From positions 1,674,001 through 1,738,000 of the forward strand of contig NZ_CP049263.1 of assembly GCF_003048615.2 (NCBI RefSeq): a stretch of 64,000 nucleotides of DNA, given 5' to 3'. Every line of letters starts with the position of its first letter. The stretch's first letter is position 1. This DNA is from Campylobacter concisus. Its GTDB lineage: Bacteria; Campylobacterota; Campylobacteria; Campylobacterales; Campylobacteraceae. Below the pieces are notes generated by a model, which ran no database searches, was not told the DNA's origin, and saw nothing but the letters and a program-made list of their open reading frames with translations. The translations under genes were made by a program, and so were the position numbers. Shown here one piece after another: positions 47,239-58,614 of this stretch.

Positions 47239-47971
47239 CTATCTCTCCTTTGTGTGGTAACTTTATTAAAAAACAGGCTCCATTATCGCTGTTGCCCGCT
47301 GTTATTTCTGCGTTAAATTGATCGATTATTTGCTTTGACATATATAGTCCTAAGCCAGTGCCTTTGGCATCTTCTTTGGTAGTAAAATATGGCTTAAAAA
47401 TCTCATCTATCACATTTTTATCTATGCCACCACCGTTATCTTCTACGCTTAGGTAAGCAAATTTTTCATCGCTATCAATCTTTATTTTTATATTTTTTTC
47501 TTCTATCTTTTGTAAATTTAGTGCGTCTTTTGCGTTATTTAGTAAATTTATGATGACTTGCATGAGCCTGTTTTTATGACCATAAATTTTAGAGTCCCCT
47601 AGCACCTCAAGCTCTATATGAATGCCCTCTTTTTTCATCACACCTTTTACGATCTGTATCGATGCTCTAGCTGCGTCTGCTAGGCTAAATTCTTGAGAAA
47701 GTGTGTTTGGATTTAAAAACGAGCTAAACTCATCAGTAGTTTCTGACATATACTTTATGATCTGCATAGCCCTCTCATAAGAGCCGATAAATTCGCCATC
47801 TTCGCTGCGTGCTAGCTTTTTCATCTTATATAAAACTAAACTTAGCTCATTTAGCGGCTGCTTCCACTGGTGAGTTATATTTGCCATCATCTCGCCCATC
47901 ATCGCAAGCTTAGCAATCCTCATGCCATCGCTACTTGATAGAAAATTTTCATCTAAATTTAAACTAGGCAT
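47231..47971 (-). CDS. Soluble sensor histidine kinase/phosphatase (BumS-like)
   Basis: 246 aa without membrane segments. DHp helix with 'ANITHQWKQPLNEL' (phospho-His region), ATPase domain with N-box 'QVIINLLNNAKDAL', G1 'VEDNGGGI', F-box 'FKPYFTTK' and G2 'GTGLGLYMSK'. It has only a short N-terminus ahead of the dimerisation helix, so the signal must be intracellular. C. jejuni BumS at the same locus works mainly as a phosphatase; whether this one does is unknown. Confidence 0.87.
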   Translation of the reverse strand: MPSLNLDENFLSSSDGMRIAKLAMMGEMMANITHQWKQPLNELSLVLYKMKKLARSEDGEFIGSYERAMQIIKYMSETTDEFSSFLNPNTLSQEFSLADAARASIQIVKGVMKKEGIHIELEVLGDSKIYGHKNRLMQVIINLLNNAKDALNLQKIEEKNIKIKIDSDEKFAYLSVEDNGGGIDKNVIDEIFKPYFTTKEDAKGTGLGLYMSKQIIDQFNAEITAGNSDNGACFLIKLPHKGEIDE

Positions 47972-48629
47972 TTGCTCTATATCCTAAAAATGATAGATAA
48001 AGTCCGTTTAAGATCATTATGCAAGCTGAGAGCTTAAACATGATCTCTTTAAATTTCTCTCTTAGTAAGCCAAAAACAAAACTAGCTAGCAACATCGCTG
48101 GTAAGGTGCAAAGCCCAAAGATAAGCATTATTAAAGATGCGTCAGACACATTTGCGCTTAAAATTCCAAGCGCTAAGAAATAATAGACCACGCCACAAGG
48201 CAAAAGACCATTTAAAAAGCCAAGCAGTAAGAAATTTGTCAAATTTCTCTTTTGCACGCTTGTTTTTGCCATTTTTACTATAAATTTAAGTGCTTTTTCG
48301 CTCTCTACAAATTTTAAAAGCTCGCCCCTAAAAAGCAGTGCGATGCCAATAAATGCGATCACTAAGCCAACTATGAAAAATATCACGCCCCTTGCTTGCA
48401 TACCAAAACTAATAGCTGCTCCAAAAACGCCAAACAAAGCTCCCAAAGCCACATAAGCAAAAATTCTAGCTAGGTTATAAAGCGCGCTTAGCATTAAAAT
48501 TTCACTCTTGCTTTTACCTTTAAAAAATAGAGCTTGCAAGCTCAAAAAACCGCTACACATGCCGACACAATGACTAAAGCTGCTCAAAATCGCAACTGAG
48601 ATAATCATGTAAAGGCTTATGTTTTGCAT
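47964..48629 (-). CDS. SafE/UreH-2 family membrane protein
   Basis: 221 aa with six membrane helices. The N-terminus 'ILSSFSHCVGMCSGFLSLQ' with its GMC motif and 'FLLGFLNGLLPCGVVYYFLALG' with a mid-membrane LPCG motif are typical of the sulfite-exporter TauE/SafE (UreH-2) group, related to CcdA/DsbD and often placed beside cbb3 genes, where copper export/insertion has been suggested. It overlaps the kinase gene by eight bases. Confidence 0.82.
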   Translation of the reverse strand: MQNISLYMIISVAILSSFSHCVGMCSGFLSLQALFFKGKSKSEILMLSALYNLARIFAYVALGALFGVFGAAISFGMQARGVIFFIVGLVIAFIGIALLFRGELLKFVESEKALKFIVKMAKTSVQKRNLTNFLLLGFLNGLLPCGVVYYFLALGILSANVSDASLIMLIFGLCTLPAMLLASFVFGLLREKFKEIMFKLSACIMILNGLYLSFLGYRANA

Positions 48630-48630
48630 A

Positions 48631-49749
48631 TTATAAAATTTCTAAAAACTGCTTAAATATATATTTGCTCTCATTAGGACCGCTGCTTGCTTCTGGGTGA
48701 TGTTGCACCGAGAAGATCGGATAGTCTTTGTATCTCACACCCTCGATCGTGTTGTCAAACAAATTTCTATGTGTCACAACCGCTACTTCAGCGATGCTCT
48801 CTGGCACGTTGTAGTTGTGATTTTGTGTTGTTATCTCGATCGCTTTTGTCTCTAAATTTAAGACTGGATGGTTTGCTCCATGCTGACCAAATTTAAGTTT
48901 ATATGTCTCGTATCCAAAGGCATTTGAAAGCAGCTGGTGTCCAAGGCAGATGCCAAATATAGGAATCCTAGCCTCTATCATTTTTTTGATCTCAGCTATT
49001 TCAGCCTTTAAATTCTTTGGCTCGCCTGGACCATTTGATAAAAATACCCCGTTTATCTCGCCATTTTTAAATTTTTCTATCAAAACCTCAGCCTTCGTAT
49101 CGTGTGGTACCACGATGACCTCAAGGCCAGTTTCGCATAGCTCATTTAGGATATTTCTCTTTACTCCAAAGTCAAAAACAGCTATCTTTTTGCCGATACT
49201 TTTTAGCGGTTTATATGATTTTAAATTTCTATCCCAAGCGCCTTTTTTATGCTCGTACTCGTCCATTGCACTGACTGTTTTTACATAGTTTATATTTTCT
49301 ATACGTCCGCTACTTTCAAGCCTGCGTTTTAGCTCATCTTTGTCGCTTATCTGCGTTGAGATGTATGCCATCAAAGCGCCCTCATCACGTAGCATCTTTG
49401 TTAGATATCTAGTATCAACGTCATAAACGCCAAATTTGCCCTGCTCTTCGAAAAATTTGCCTAAAGACTTTTGCGAGCGGTAGTTTGACGGAGTCTCGTT
49501 GTAGCTTCTCATTATTACGCCACTTGCGTGAATTCTAAGGCTCTCCATATCATCTTCGTTTATGCCAACGATGCCGATCTCTGGCATAGTAAAGACGATA
49601 AACTGACCAGCATAGCTTGGATCGCTCATGATCTCCTCATAGCCAGTCATAGAGGTATTAAAAACGAGCTCGCCTGCACACTCGCCGTGAGCACCAAAGG
49701 CCTTTGCCTCTAAAAAAACGCCGTTTTCAATGTAAATATAAGCTTTCAT
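48631..49749 (-). CDS. carA: Carbamoyl-phosphate synthase small subunit
   Basis: 372 aa. It hydrolyses glutamine and channels ammonia to CarB for arginine and pyrimidine synthesis. N-terminal domain 'GELVFNTSMTGYEEIMSDPSYAGQ', C-terminal class I amidotransferase with nucleophile 'IFGICLGHQLLS' and 'VQHHPEAS'. One-base overlap with the DUF507 gene (TAATG). carB is not adjacent but 1.2 kb upstream, separated by two small genes. Confidence 0.97.
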   Translation of the reverse strand: MKAYIYIENGVFLEAKAFGAHGECAGELVFNTSMTGYEEIMSDPSYAGQFIVFTMPEIGIVGINEDDMESLRIHASGVIMRSYNETPSNYRSQKSLGKFFEEQGKFGVYDVDTRYLTKMLRDEGALMAYISTQISDKDELKRRLESSGRIENINYVKTVSAMDEYEHKKGAWDRNLKSYKPLKSIGKKIAVFDFGVKRNILNELCETGLEVIVVPHDTKAEVLIEKFKNGEINGVFLSNGPGEPKNLKAEIAEIKKMIEARIPIFGICLGHQLLSNAFGYETYKLKFGQHGANHPVLNLETKAIEITTQNHNYNVPESIAEVAVVTHRNLFDNTIEGVRYKDYPIFSVQHHPEASSGPNESKYIFKQFLEIL

Positions 49750-50300
49750 TAAAGCATTCCTCTTTTTTTAAGCTCATCTTGGTATAAACGCTCAAAAATC
49801 AGGTCGTATTCATCAGTTCCTGGGATAAGTTTGCGTTTGTAGTTTTGCATCATCTCATAGACGCTATCTTCTATCTTCTCATAACTTTTTAGATACTCAT
49901 CTATCGAGCTATAAATGACATTTTTTACGCGGTTTTCTGATACGTTATACTCGACCAAATCGCTCTTCCAGATAGCTTCGAGTATCTTGTGAGCGACATT
50001 GCTAAATCTATCTTCATGAGTTAAAATGACGTCAAATTCGCCAGCAAGTTTCTTTTTAACGAGCCAAAACATATTTTTGCGGTCGATTTGCATAGTTTGC
50101 ATCTCGTCCTCGTTTTTCTCTAAAAGCTCATTTACTCGCTCGTCCAGCGCTCTTTCTTTTTGAACATCAGTATTTAAAATTTCACTTGCTTTTGCTACGA
50201 TTGGCTCGATACCTTTGTTTAACTTTACAAAACCACAGTTTAAAAGATCTATTGCTATTTTATGTGAGACATAAGGGACGTGTGGAAGTTTTATACGCAT
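49749..50300 (-). CDS. DUF507 family protein
   Basis: 183 aa, soluble and helical, beginning 'MRIKLPHVPYVSHKIAIDLLNCGFV', with the repeated half typical of DUF507 ('FDVILTHEDRFSNVAHKILEAIWKS'). Function unknown. It precedes carA in C. jejuni as well. Possibly translationally coupled to carA. Confidence 0.85.
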   Translation of the reverse strand: MRIKLPHVPYVSHKIAIDLLNCGFVKLNKGIEPIVAKASEILNTDVQKERALDERVNELLEKNEDEMQTMQIDRKNMFWLVKKKLAGEFDVILTHEDRFSNVAHKILEAIWKSDLVEYNVSENRVKNVIYSSIDEYLKSYEKIEDSVYEMMQNYKRKLIPGTDEYDLIFERLYQDELKKRGML

Positions 50301-50349
50301 TTTAAACCTTTAAATTTTTATGCCATTGTAACTAAATAAAGGTAAAACT

Positions 50350-50790
50350 TTACTTTGAAATTTTAACGACTTTATCATTGTCACTTCTTAGAAAATAAAT
50401 TTCTCTTCGTCCGTCATAAAGGACTTTGCCGCTTGTTTTTTGCTCGTTTTGTAAATTTGAAGATAGATCTATCTCAAGTGGCTTACTCATAAAATAAGCC
50501 TCGCCCAAGCTTCGTCCAAAATCAGGATACCAACTGAGTGCGCAAAGCACGAGCAAAAGCAGATAAAAGGCTCTAAAAATTTTTCTAAATGGCGCGTAAA
50601 AGAAACAATATCCAAATATAAAAAACACAGGTAAAAGCCACAAAAAAGGCACATTATCCACAAAAATCACATTGAAATACTCGTTTATGCCGTAGTGTGA
50701 AAAGTAGTTGTTGTAAATTCCGACAAATAGCGTAAAAATAGGAGCGAGAACAAATATAATGCCAGTAAAAAATGCATTAAAAATTTTCAT
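50350..50790 (-). CDS. Small hypothetical membrane protein
   Basis: 146 aa with about three hydrophobic segments (residues 1-25, 48-68, 72-92) and a soluble C-terminal end containing 'GKVLYDGRREIYFLRSDNDKVVKI'. I recognise no family. It sits between carB and the DUF507-carA genes on the same strand, after a 166-base gap with an AAATTTTAG/CTAAAATTT inverted repeat that may hold a promoter. Confidence 0.65.
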   Translation of the reverse strand: MKIFNAFFTGIIFVLAPIFTLFVGIYNNYFSHYGINEYFNVIFVDNVPFLWLLPVFFIFGYCFFYAPFRKIFRAFYLLLLVLCALSWYPDFGRSLGEAYFMSKPLEIDLSSNLQNEQKTSGKVLYDGRREIYFLRSDNDKVVKISK

Positions 50791-50956
50791 AAGCTCTCCT
50801 TTTTTCGTGGGATTATATTAAATTTTAGCTTTATTATTACATATATGGTAATACTACGTAAATATAATGCTACTAAAATTTAAATAAAAGCTTAAAAGTA
50901 TTAAATATTTTTTAATGTATGATGGCAGCTTAAATATCTCTAAACTGCCACTAAAT
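50791..50956. other. AT-rich spacer downstream of carB
   Basis: No gene. It contains a nested inverted repeat (AAATTTTAG ... CTAAAATTT, with ATTAC/GTAAT inside) and a hairpin GGCAG/CTGCC before the carB stop that may end carB transcription. The last 15 bases before the carB stop are part of the segment duplicated at 31243-31462. Confidence 0.5.
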
Positions 50957-53900
50957 TTATTGTTTCTCGCTTAGATACTCTTGTAAGCTTTTTACTTCAA
51001 GTGCTTTGCCAGTTTGAACTGTGCTTAGTGACTTAGCAGCTGCGAGTGCTGCACGGATAGTTGTGAAGTATGGGATCTTAAATCTAAGCACATTTTGGCG
51101 GATCTTTTTGCCATCATCCACGCTTGATTTAGTATCGCTTGTGTTTATAACAAGTGCTATGTCGCCATTTTTTAGCCTATCTTCGACGTTTGGTCTGCCC
51201 TCGCTTATCTTATAGACAAACTCAGCCTCCACGCCAGCTTCGCTTAAAATTTTATGCGTACCGCCAGTTGCGACGATGCTAAAACCAAGTGCTATTAGCT
51301 CTTTTGCAAGATCAGGCGCGTAAGATTTATCAGCGTCAGCTAGCGTTAAAAATACCCTGCCCTTGCTTGGCAAAGTGTTGCTAGCAGCGATCTGGCTCTT
51401 TGCAAATGAGCTTGCAAAGTCGTGGCTGATACCCATGACCTCGCCCGTGCTCTTCATCTCAGGGCCAAGGATGAGATCAGCTCCACTTAGCTTGTTAAAC
51501 GGCAGCACGCACTCTTTTACGCAAACATGCGAACTTACGCGAGGTTTTAAGATATCGCCATCTTCATAAACAACCTTATAATCATCATAAAATTTAAGCG
51601 CCTCACGTAAATTTCCCTGCCACATAACTCTTGTAGCCACCTTTGCCATAGGCACGCCAGTAGCCTTGCTCACAAACGGCACAGTCCTGCTTGCGCGAGG
51701 ATTTACCTCGATCATATAAAGCTCGTTTTCATAGATAGCAAACTGGATATTCATAAGACCAACAACGCCTAAATTTAGCGCGATATCTCTAGTTTGCCTC
51801 TCCACTTTTTTTATCATTTCTGCACTTAAGCTCATTGGTGGCAATATGCAAGCTGAGTCGCCAGAGTGAATTCCAGCCTCCTCGATGTGCTCCATTATCG
51901 CACCTATATAGACCTCTTTGCCGTCACATATCGCATCCACGTCGAGCTCTTTTGCATCTTGTAAAAATTTATCAAGTAGCACTGGCGAGTGATTGCTAAC
52001 CTTTACTGCCTCGCTCATATACTCTTTTAGCTCGCTCTCGTTATGCACCCTTCTCATCGCCCTACCACCTAGGACGTAGCTTGGGCGAACAAGCACTGGG
52101 TAGCCGATAGTAGCGGCCTTTTGCAAGGCTTCTTCTAGGCTAGTAGCGGTGTCATTTTTAGGCTGAAGGACGCCTATTTTATTTATAAATTCGCTAAATT
52201 TCTTTCTATCTTCGGCCACGTCGATCACTCTTGCGGTTGTGCCGATGATCTTAGCGCCGATCACGCTTAGGCGTTTTGCAAATTTAAGCGGAGTTTGACC
52301 GCCAAAATGCACGATCACGCCGTCTGGTTTTTCACGCTCGATGACTGATCTAACGTGTTCAAAATCGATCGGCTCAAAGTACAAAATATCGCTCGTGTCG
52401 TAGTCGGTTGAGACGGTTTCTGGGTTGCAGTTATACATTATCGTTTTTACGCCAAGGTCTCTTAGAGCGTAGCTTGCATGCACGCAGCAGTAGTCAAACT
52501 CTATGCCCTGGCCGATCCTGTTTGGACCGCCGCCTATTATCATCACCTTTTTAGCTTCTTTTACAGGCTCTTTTTTAGGAAATTTAGTAATATTTGTAGT
52601 TGAGTAAAGATATGGCGTTAGCGCCTTAAATTCGCCCGCGCAAGTATCGACCTCGTTGTACTCAAGCTCGATGCCAAGCTTCTGCCTAGCAAAATAGATA
52701 TCATTTTGACTAAGCTCAAGATCGTCTTTTTCATTTATAAGCACAGCTATCATCTTGTCTGAAAAGCCCATGCTTTTGGCCTCTCGCAGTAGCTCTTCGT
52801 TGTTTAAGATATCCATGTCTATCTTATCTTCAAATTTAACTATCTCATAAATTTGCTCCAAAAACCAAGGATCGATCTTGCTAAACTCATGCACCTCAGC
52901 CACGCTAAATCCATCTCTAAAGGCTTGCGCTAGATATAAAATTCTTCTCTCATTTGCATTTCTGATACCATAAATCAAAGCGTTTTTCTCTAAGCTAAGG
53001 CTGTTAAATCCGCAAAGATCACGCTCTAGGCTACAAAGCGCCTTTTGGATGCTCTCTTTAAATGTCCTGCCAATAGCCATGACCTCGCCAACTGACTTCA
53101 TCGCAGTGCCTAGATATGGGTTTGATCCTGGAAATTTCTCAAATGTAAAGCGTGGGATCTTTGTCACGATGTAGTCGATCACCGGCTCAAAGCTAGCAGG
53201 CGTGCCAGTGATGTCGTTTTTGATCTCATCTAGGCTAAAACCAACCGCAAGCAGTGTCGCGACCTTTGCGATCGGGTAGCCAGTAGCTTTACTAGCAAGT
53301 GCTGAGCTTCGGCTAACGCGTGGGTTCATCTCGATAACGATCATACGGCCAGTTTTTGGGTCTATGGCAAACTGCACGTTGCTGCCGCCCGTATCAACGC
53401 CTATTTCGCGAAGTATGGCAAAACTAGCGTCACGCATAGCCTGATACTCTTTGTCTGTGAGCGTTAAAGCTGGTGCGACCGTGATGCTATCGCCCGTATG
53501 CACGCCCATTGGGTCGAAATTCTCGATCGAGCAGACGATGATGCAGTTGTCGTTTCTATCTCTGATGACCTCCATCTCGTACTCTTTCCAGCCAAGCAAG
53601 CTCTCTTCTATCAAAATTTCATGTATCGGGCTTGCGTCAAGGCCGGTGTTGGCTAGCTCTTTAAATTCGTCCATATTGTAAGCCACACCGCTTCCTGCGC
53701 CACCAAGCGTGTAGCTAGCTCTTATGATGAGTGGAAAGCCTATCTCGTTTGCCGCATTGAGCGCGTCGTCCATGTTATAAGCATATCTACTCTCAGGCAG
53801 GTCCATGCCGATCTTTTGCATGGTCGCTTTAAAAATTTGCCTATCTTCGCCCTTTTTTATCGCTTCTGGGTTTGCACCAAGAAATTTGACATCCTTTAAA

Positions 53901-54223
53901 AGACCGCTCTCAAAGACCTCCATAGCGGCATTTAGCGCCACTTGACCGCCCATCGTTGGCAAGATGGCGTCAATATTTTCTTTTTCGATGATCCTTAAAA
54001 TGCTATCTTTTGTGATCGGCTCTATATACGTTGCGTCGGCGAAATTTGGGTCAGTCATGATGGTGGCTGGGTTTGAGTTTATGAGCACTACGCGGTATCC
54101 AAGCTCTTTTAGCGTCTTGGCTGCTTGCGTGCCTGAGTAGTCAAATTCGCAGGCTTGACCGATGACGATAGGGCCTGAGCCGATTAGCAAAATGGTATTT
54201 ATATCTGTTCTTTTTGGCATCAT
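50957..54223 (-). CDS. carB: Carbamoyl-phosphate synthase large subunit
   Basis: 1088 aa: two tandem ATP-grasp halves (first '[25 protein letters not shown]', second '[24 protein letters not shown]'), and a C-terminal MGS-like allosteric domain from ~residue 940. It makes carbamoyl phosphate from bicarbonate, ammonia and two ATP. Starts at an ATGATG overlapping the mreC stop. Its final 65 codons and 3' flank are copied at 31.2-31.5 kb. Confidence 0.98.
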   Translation of the reverse strand: MMPKRTDINTILLIGSGPIVIGQACEFDYSGTQAAKTLKELGYRVVLINSNPATIMTDPNFADATYIEPITKDSILRIIEKENIDAILPTMGGQVALNAAMEVFESGLLKDVKFLGANPEAIKKGEDRQIFKATMQKIGMDLPESRYAYNMDDALNAANEIGFPLIIRASYTLGGAGSGVAYNMDEFKELANTGLDASPIHEILIEESLLGWKEYEMEVIRDRNDNCIIVCSIENFDPMGVHTGDSITVAPALTLTDKEYQAMRDASFAILREIGVDTGGSNVQFAIDPKTGRMIVIEMNPRVSRSSALASKATGYPIAKVATLLAVGFSLDEIKNDITGTPASFEPVIDYIVTKIPRFTFEKFPGSNPYLGTAMKSVGEVMAIGRTFKESIQKALCSLERDLCGFNSLSLEKNALIYGIRNANERRILYLAQAFRDGFSVAEVHEFSKIDPWFLEQIYEIVKFEDKIDMDILNNEELLREAKSMGFSDKMIAVLINEKDDLELSQNDIYFARQKLGIELEYNEVDTCAGEFKALTPYLYSTTNITKFPKKEPVKEAKKVMIIGGGPNRIGQGIEFDYCCVHASYALRDLGVKTIMYNCNPETVSTDYDTSDILYFEPIDFEHVRSVIEREKPDGVIVHFGGQTPLKFAKRLSVIGAKIIGTTARVIDVAEDRKKFSEFINKIGVLQPKNDTATSLEEALQKAATIGYPVLVRPSYVLGGRAMRRVHNESELKEYMSEAVKVSNHSPVLLDKFLQDAKELDVDAICDGKEVYIGAIMEHIEEAGIHSGDSACILPPMSLSAEMIKKVERQTRDIALNLGVVGLMNIQFAIYENELYMIEVNPRASRTVPFVSKATGVPMAKVATRVMWQGNLREALKFYDDYKVVYEDGDILKPRVSSHVCVKECVLPFNKLSGADLILGPEMKSTGEVMGISHDFASSFAKSQIAASNTLPSKGRVFLTLADADKSYAPDLAKELIALGFSIVATGGTHKILSEAGVEAEFVYKISEGRPNVEDRLKNGDIALVINTSDTKSSVDDGKKIRQNVLRFKIPYFTTIRAALAAAKSLSTVQTGKALEVKSLQEYLSEKQ

Positions 54224-54975
54224 TTTTCCTTTGTTACAACGTATAGGTAGTTTGGTATGTTTAGCTTTGCATAGGGCTCAACTATCACGCTTTGATAGGA
54301 GCTCTCTTTTAAAATTTTACTCACGCGCCCTACTGGCACCCCACTAAAAAATATCCCGTCAAGCCCGCTCGTAAAGACCTCGTCGCCCTCTTTTGGGCTG
54401 AGCCATTGTGGGATAAATTTCACCATTATTTGGCCTTGATTTCCATGCGCGACGCCTGGAATTTTGTCGTTTCCTATATAGACTGCAAATATACTTTTTG
54501 GGTCATTTTGCAAGTAAGCTAGAGGCTTGCCATCTTTTGCGATGACGATGCCGGCGCTGCTTCCTTGATAGATGAGCCCGTAAATTTTATTTGGGTCGTA
54601 TCCTTCAAACTCGCTTATCCAAATTTTATTATAATCCCCGATATGCACGTAACTAAGCCCTTTTACTAGCTTTACGGCTGGGGCGTAGGCAGTTGAGTTT
54701 TTATCTTTTAAAATTTGATTTAACTCGTTTGCAAAAGTAGATAGAAGCGTGGCTGAGCGCTCTAGCTCTTTGTTTTGTGCTCTTAGTTTTTCTATCTCGC
54801 TAGCCTGCCTAAAATATTCATTTATATAATCTTTCACGCTTTTGGCAAAATTGTCGTATGAATTTATAGCGTAGTTGCTAAATTTGATAGAGATGTTGCT
54901 TAAAATTTCGCCCTTAAACATCGAGGCGCCAGCGAGCAACGCTATAAAAACAAAAAGAACAATCTTACTCTTCAT
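54220..54975 (-). CDS. mreC: Rod-shape determining protein MreC
   Basis: 251 aa. N-terminal membrane helix, coiled coil (residues ~65-95), then the periplasmic beta-barrel core with '[17 protein letters not shown]' and '[22 protein letters not shown]'. It links MreB filaments to cell-wall synthases. Overlaps mreB by 11 bases and carB by four. Confidence 0.92.
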   Translation of the reverse strand: MKSKIVLFVFIALLAGASMFKGEILSNISIKFSNYAINSYDNFAKSVKDYINEYFRQASEIEKLRAQNKELERSATLLSTFANELNQILKDKNSTAYAPAVKLVKGLSYVHIGDYNKIWISEFEGYDPNKIYGLIYQGSSAGIVIAKDGKPLAYLQNDPKSIFAVYIGNDKIPGVAHGNQGQIMVKFIPQWLSPKEGDEVFTSGLDGIFFSGVPVGRVSKILKESSYQSVIVEPYAKLNIPNYLYVVTKEK

Positions 54976-56002
54976 TTGTTAGCTGTTGTAAAAGTCCGAT
55001 CTCTTGAAGTGCCTTGCCTGTGCCTCTAGCAACAGCAAGAAGCGGCTCGTCAGCTACAAATACTGGAAGCTTAACGATATCAGATAAGAACTTATCAAGC
55101 CCTCTAATAAGCGCTCCACCGCCAGTTAGCACGATACCAGTCTCGACGATATCGCCAGCAAGATCAGGCGGCATCATCTCAAGCACGGTTTTTAGCGCAT
55201 CTGCGATCTCTTTTAACGGCTCTCTCATCGCCTCTCTCACATCCTCGCTCGTTAGCTCAACCCTGCTTAAAAGACCGCTCACTTGATCGCGTCCTTTTAC
55301 CACTACGCTTAGCTCTTTTTCAAGCTGCACAGCAGAGCCCACAGCGATCTTTATCTCCTCGCCTGTTCTCTCGCCTATTAGTAAGTTGTATTTTTCTTTT
55401 ATGTAATTAACTATGCTGCTATCTATCTTATCACCAGCTGTGCGGATAGATTTTGATATTACCAGACCGCCAAGTGAGACGACACCGATCTCAGTCGTAC
55501 CACCGCCGATATCAACTACAAGGTTGCCTTGTGGCTCGCGAACTGGTAAATTTGCACCGATCGCCGCTGCCATAGGCTCTTCTATCAAAAATACCTCTCT
55601 TGCACCAGCACTTAGTGCGCTCTCTCTAACAGCCTTTCTCTCAACCTGAGTAAGTCCGTAAGGAACCGAGATGATGATCCTTGGACGCAAAAAACTTTTT
55701 CTCTTATGCGTCTTTTCTATAAAATAGCGTATCATTCTCTCTGTCATATCAAAATCTGCGATAACGCCATCTCTCATCGGTCTTATCGCCTCGATGTCGC
55801 CAGGAGTTTTTCCCACCATCTCTTTTGCAGCGTGGCCGACTGCTAAAATTTTTTGTTTTCCATATTTCTCACGTCTTACCGCAACAACTGATGGTTCATT
55901 TATGATTATTCCCTTATCTTTTACCAAAACCAAAGTGTTTGCCGTACCTAAATCTATACCCATATCACTTGAGAAGAAACCTATAACCTGATCTAAAAAC
56001 AT
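54965..56002 (-). CDS. mreB: Actin-like cell-shape protein MreB
   Basis: 345 aa. Phosphate-1 'GIDLGTANTLVLVKDKGI', phosphate-2 'VVDIGGGTTEIGVVSLGG', adenosine motif 'VLTGGGALIRGLDKFL'. It forms membrane-bound filaments that guide the elongasome. Helical Campylobacter cells need it for shape. Ten bases after the clpX stop. Confidence 0.97.
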   Translation of the reverse strand: MFLDQVIGFFSSDMGIDLGTANTLVLVKDKGIIINEPSVVAVRREKYGKQKILAVGHAAKEMVGKTPGDIEAIRPMRDGVIADFDMTERMIRYFIEKTHKRKSFLRPRIIISVPYGLTQVERKAVRESALSAGAREVFLIEEPMAAAIGANLPVREPQGNLVVDIGGGTTEIGVVSLGGLVISKSIRTAGDKIDSSIVNYIKEKYNLLIGERTGEEIKIAVGSAVQLEKELSVVVKGRDQVSGLLSRVELTSEDVREAMREPLKEIADALKTVLEMMPPDLAGDIVETGIVLTGGGALIRGLDKFLSDIVKLPVFVADEPLLAVARGTGKALQEIGLLQQLTNEE

Positions 56003-56011
56003 CTATTTCCT

Positions 56012-57244
56012 TTACGCTATTTTCTTGTCGTGTTTTATTAAAATTGGCTTTGCACCATCTTTTACCGTCTCTTTTGAGATCACGATATCGTAGTCTTTTA
56101 GCTCTGGCAGATCATACATTATATCTGTCATGAGCTCTTCCATTATGCTTCTAAGCCCTCTTGCTCCAGTCTTTCGCTCGATAGCAAGGCTCGCTATCTC
56201 TTCAAGCGCCTCATCATCAAATTTAAGCGTAGCGCCGTCGATCGCACAAAGTTTTTGATATTGTTTTAATATCGCATTTTTTGGCTCGGTCAAAATTTTA
56301 ACCATATCCTCTTTTGTTATCTCATTTAATGTAGCCACCACGTGAAGTCTGCCGATTAGCTCTGGGATGAGGCCATATTTTACAAGATCGTCTGGCTCAA
56401 GCAGGCTTAGTAAATTTTCTTTTTCGTTTTTACCACGTTTTTCTTGGTTAAATCCAAGTACGTTTTTGCCAACTCTGCGCTCGATAATATCAAGAAGTCC
56501 ATCAAATGCACCGCCGCAAACAAATAAGATATTTGTCGTATCTATCTGGATGAAGTCTTGGTTTGGATGCTTTCTGCCGCCTTTTGGTGGGATATTTACG
56601 ACGCTACCTTCGATGATCTTTAAAAGCGCTTGCTGCACGCCCTCACCTGAGACATCTCTTGTGATGCTTCTATTTTCGCTCATTCTAGCGATCTTATCGA
56701 TCTCATCGACAAATACAATGCCCTGCTCCGCCTTTTTCACGTCGCCATTTGCAGCTTGCAAGAGCCTTGTAAGGATATTTTCAACGTCCTCGCCGACATA
56801 TCCAGCCTCAGTTAGGCTTGTCGCATCGCAAATCGCGATAGGCACATCAAGAAATCTCGCCAAAGTCTGAGCCATCAACGTCTTGCCGCTTCCAGTTGGA
56901 CCAACAAGCAAGATGTTTGACTTTGAAATTTCAGTGTCGTCTTTGATGTCGCTTTGTTTAAAAATTCTCTTATAGTGGTTATATACGCCGACGCTAAAGA
57001 CCTTTTTAGCCCTATCTTGACCAATCACGTAGTTATCAAGTACCGCTTTTAGCTCCTTTGGAGTGAGCTTTTGATACTCTATCACCTCTTCGTTTTTGCT
57101 CTCTTCTACACTCGTATCACCATGTATCATATCGTATGCTGCTGCTATACAGTACTCGCATATATAGGCGTTTCCTTCGATATCTGCTAATAATCTTCTC
57201 TCAGCAGACTCAGCCTCGCCACAAAAATTACACTTTCTAGCCAT
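56012..57244 (-). CDS. clpX: ClpX, ATPase subunit of ClpXP protease
   Basis: 410 aa. C4 zinc-binding domain (CNFCG... CEYC) at the N-terminus, Walker A '[17 protein letters not shown]', pore loop '[18 protein letters not shown]', Walker B '[12 protein letters not shown]', the '[19 protein letters not shown]' motif and C-terminal IGL region 'GKNVLGF'. It unfolds tagged proteins for ClpP. Shares one base with the lpxA stop. Confidence 0.98.
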   Translation of the reverse strand: MARKCNFCGEAESAERRLLADIEGNAYICEYCIAAAYDMIHGDTSVEESKNEEVIEYQKLTPKELKAVLDNYVIGQDRAKKVFSVGVYNHYKRIFKQSDIKDDTEISKSNILLVGPTGSGKTLMAQTLARFLDVPIAICDATSLTEAGYVGEDVENILTRLLQAANGDVKKAEQGIVFVDEIDKIARMSENRSITRDVSGEGVQQALLKIIEGSVVNIPPKGGRKHPNQDFIQIDTTNILFVCGGAFDGLLDIIERRVGKNVLGFNQEKRGKNEKENLLSLLEPDDLVKYGLIPELIGRLHVVATLNEITKEDMVKILTEPKNAILKQYQKLCAIDGATLKFDDEALEEIASLAIERKTGARGLRSIMEELMTDIMYDLPELKDYDIVISKETVKDGAKPILIKHDKKIA

Positions 57245-58032
57245 TAATCTCTTCCTTTTGCAAGCGGAATTCCTCTTGTCGTTTCTAATATAAATTTACA
57301 CATTTTTTTAACATTTTCGTCACTGGTTTTTGCGATCAGCTCGTTTGCTTGATCTTTTAGGCTAACGCCTTGATTAAACAAAAATTTATAAGCGCGAACA
57401 AGCTCTTCAACCTGCTCTTTGTCAAATCTACGCCTAATGCCAACTAAATTTAAGCTTCTTATATAAGCCCTGTTGCCCTCAGCTAGGCAAAATGGCACTA
57501 CATCTTGGCTGAGCGCACTAGCCCCTGCGACCATGCAGCTCTCACCCACTCTAACAAACTGGTGAATAGGCGTAAGACCGCCCACAACAGCGTAGTCGCC
57601 AAGCTCGACGTGGCCTGCTAGAGTTGCGTTATTTGCCAAAATGACGTTGCTGCCTATTATGCAGTCGTGTGCGATGTGAGAATATGCCATGATAAAGGCG
57701 TTATCGCCGATCCTTGTTATGCCATCGCCCTTGTGCGTGCCTGAGTTTATCGTACAAAACTCACGTATAGTTGCGTGCTCACCGATGATGACGCCAGTAT
57801 CGACCTCATCTTTATAGCTGATATCTTGCGGGATGTCGCCCACGATCGCGTAGCTAAATACACGAGAGTTATCGCCGATCCTCGTCTTGCCAAGCACCCT
57901 TGCGCCTTGTTTTATCGTGACGTTGTTGCCAAGGACCGCATCTTTACTTACAAATGCGTAAGCCTCGATATTTGCGTCATCTCCAATGATCGCTCCATCT
58001 TCTATAACTGCTGTTTGGTGGATATTTTTCAT
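57244..58032 (-). CDS. lpxA: UDP-N-acetylglucosamine acyltransferase LpxA
   Basis: 262 aa from ATG 58032, exactly the E. coli length; a TTG start seven codons upstream is unlikely. Left-handed beta-helix of hexapeptide repeats ('[22 protein letters not shown]' type units) with the catalytic-His area '[24 protein letters not shown]'. It adds the first acyl chain of lipid A. It works with fabZ, which supplies acyl-ACP from the same operon. Confidence 0.96.
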   Translation of the reverse strand: MKNIHQTAVIEDGAIIGDDANIEAYAFVSKDAVLGNNVTIKQGARVLGKTRIGDNSRVFSYAIVGDIPQDISYKDEVDTGVIIGEHATIREFCTINSGTHKGDGITRIGDNAFIMAYSHIAHDCIIGSNVILANNATLAGHVELGDYAVVGGLTPIHQFVRVGESCMVAGASALSQDVVPFCLAEGNRAYIRSLNLVGIRRRFDKEQVEELVRAYKFLFNQGVSLKDQANELIAKTSDENVKKMCKFILETTRGIPLAKGRD

Positions 58033-58057
58033 TGTCTCTCTTTTTTTAAGCAAAAGC

Positions 58058-58504
58058 CTATTTATCGACTATCATCGCTTTAAGTTCAGCCTCGGCGCAT
58101 AGCACATCATCGACGTATGCTTTGCCCTCAAGCACCCAGATATTGCCTTTGTGTTTTAATACATTTAATCTATACTCTAGCCTATCTCCTGGGCGGACCG
58201 GATGGCGAAATTTCGCTCCGTCTATGCTCATAAAATAGACCACTTTGTTCTCGATGCCAGCTTGATGCTCGTCGCTCATACTCTTAAACGCTAGCACGCC
58301 ACCAGCTTGCGCCATGCCTTCAATGATCATCACGCCAGGATAGATCGGGTGACCTGGAAAGTGCCCCTGAAATATCGGCTCGCCAATGGTTACATTTTTA
58401 TAAGCGACGATGTTTTTTGCAGGCTCTAGCTCGACAACTCTATCGATAAGCAAAAAAGGAAATCTATGTGGGAGAATTTTTTGAATTTCTACGACGTCTA
58501 TCAC
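58058..58504 (-). CDS. fabZ: 3-hydroxyacyl-ACP dehydratase FabZ
   Basis: 148 aa hot-dog fold protein. '[14 protein letters not shown]', active-site His in '[25 protein letters not shown]' and the following Glu. It dehydrates 3-hydroxyacyl-ACP in fatty acid synthesis, competing with LpxA for the same substrate. First gene of the fabZ-lpxA-clpX-mreBC-carB run; a 110-base AT-rich leader with a TATAAATTTG stretch precedes it. Confidence 0.96.
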   Translation of the reverse strand: MIDVVEIQKILPHRFPFLLIDRVVELEPAKNIVAYKNVTIGEPIFQGHFPGHPIYPGVMIIEGMAQAGGVLAFKSMSDEHQAGIENKVVYFMSIDGAKFRHPVRPGDRLEYRLNVLKHKGNIWVLEGKAYVDDVLCAEAELKAMIVDK

Positions 58505-58614
58505 GTTTTAGCCTTAGTAATGTAAATTTTCGCAGATTGTAACAAATTTATACTAAGAAAAAAATTATTAGCCTCTTTTACAATCTCTGAAATTTAGCCT
58601 TAATAGGTCTAAAT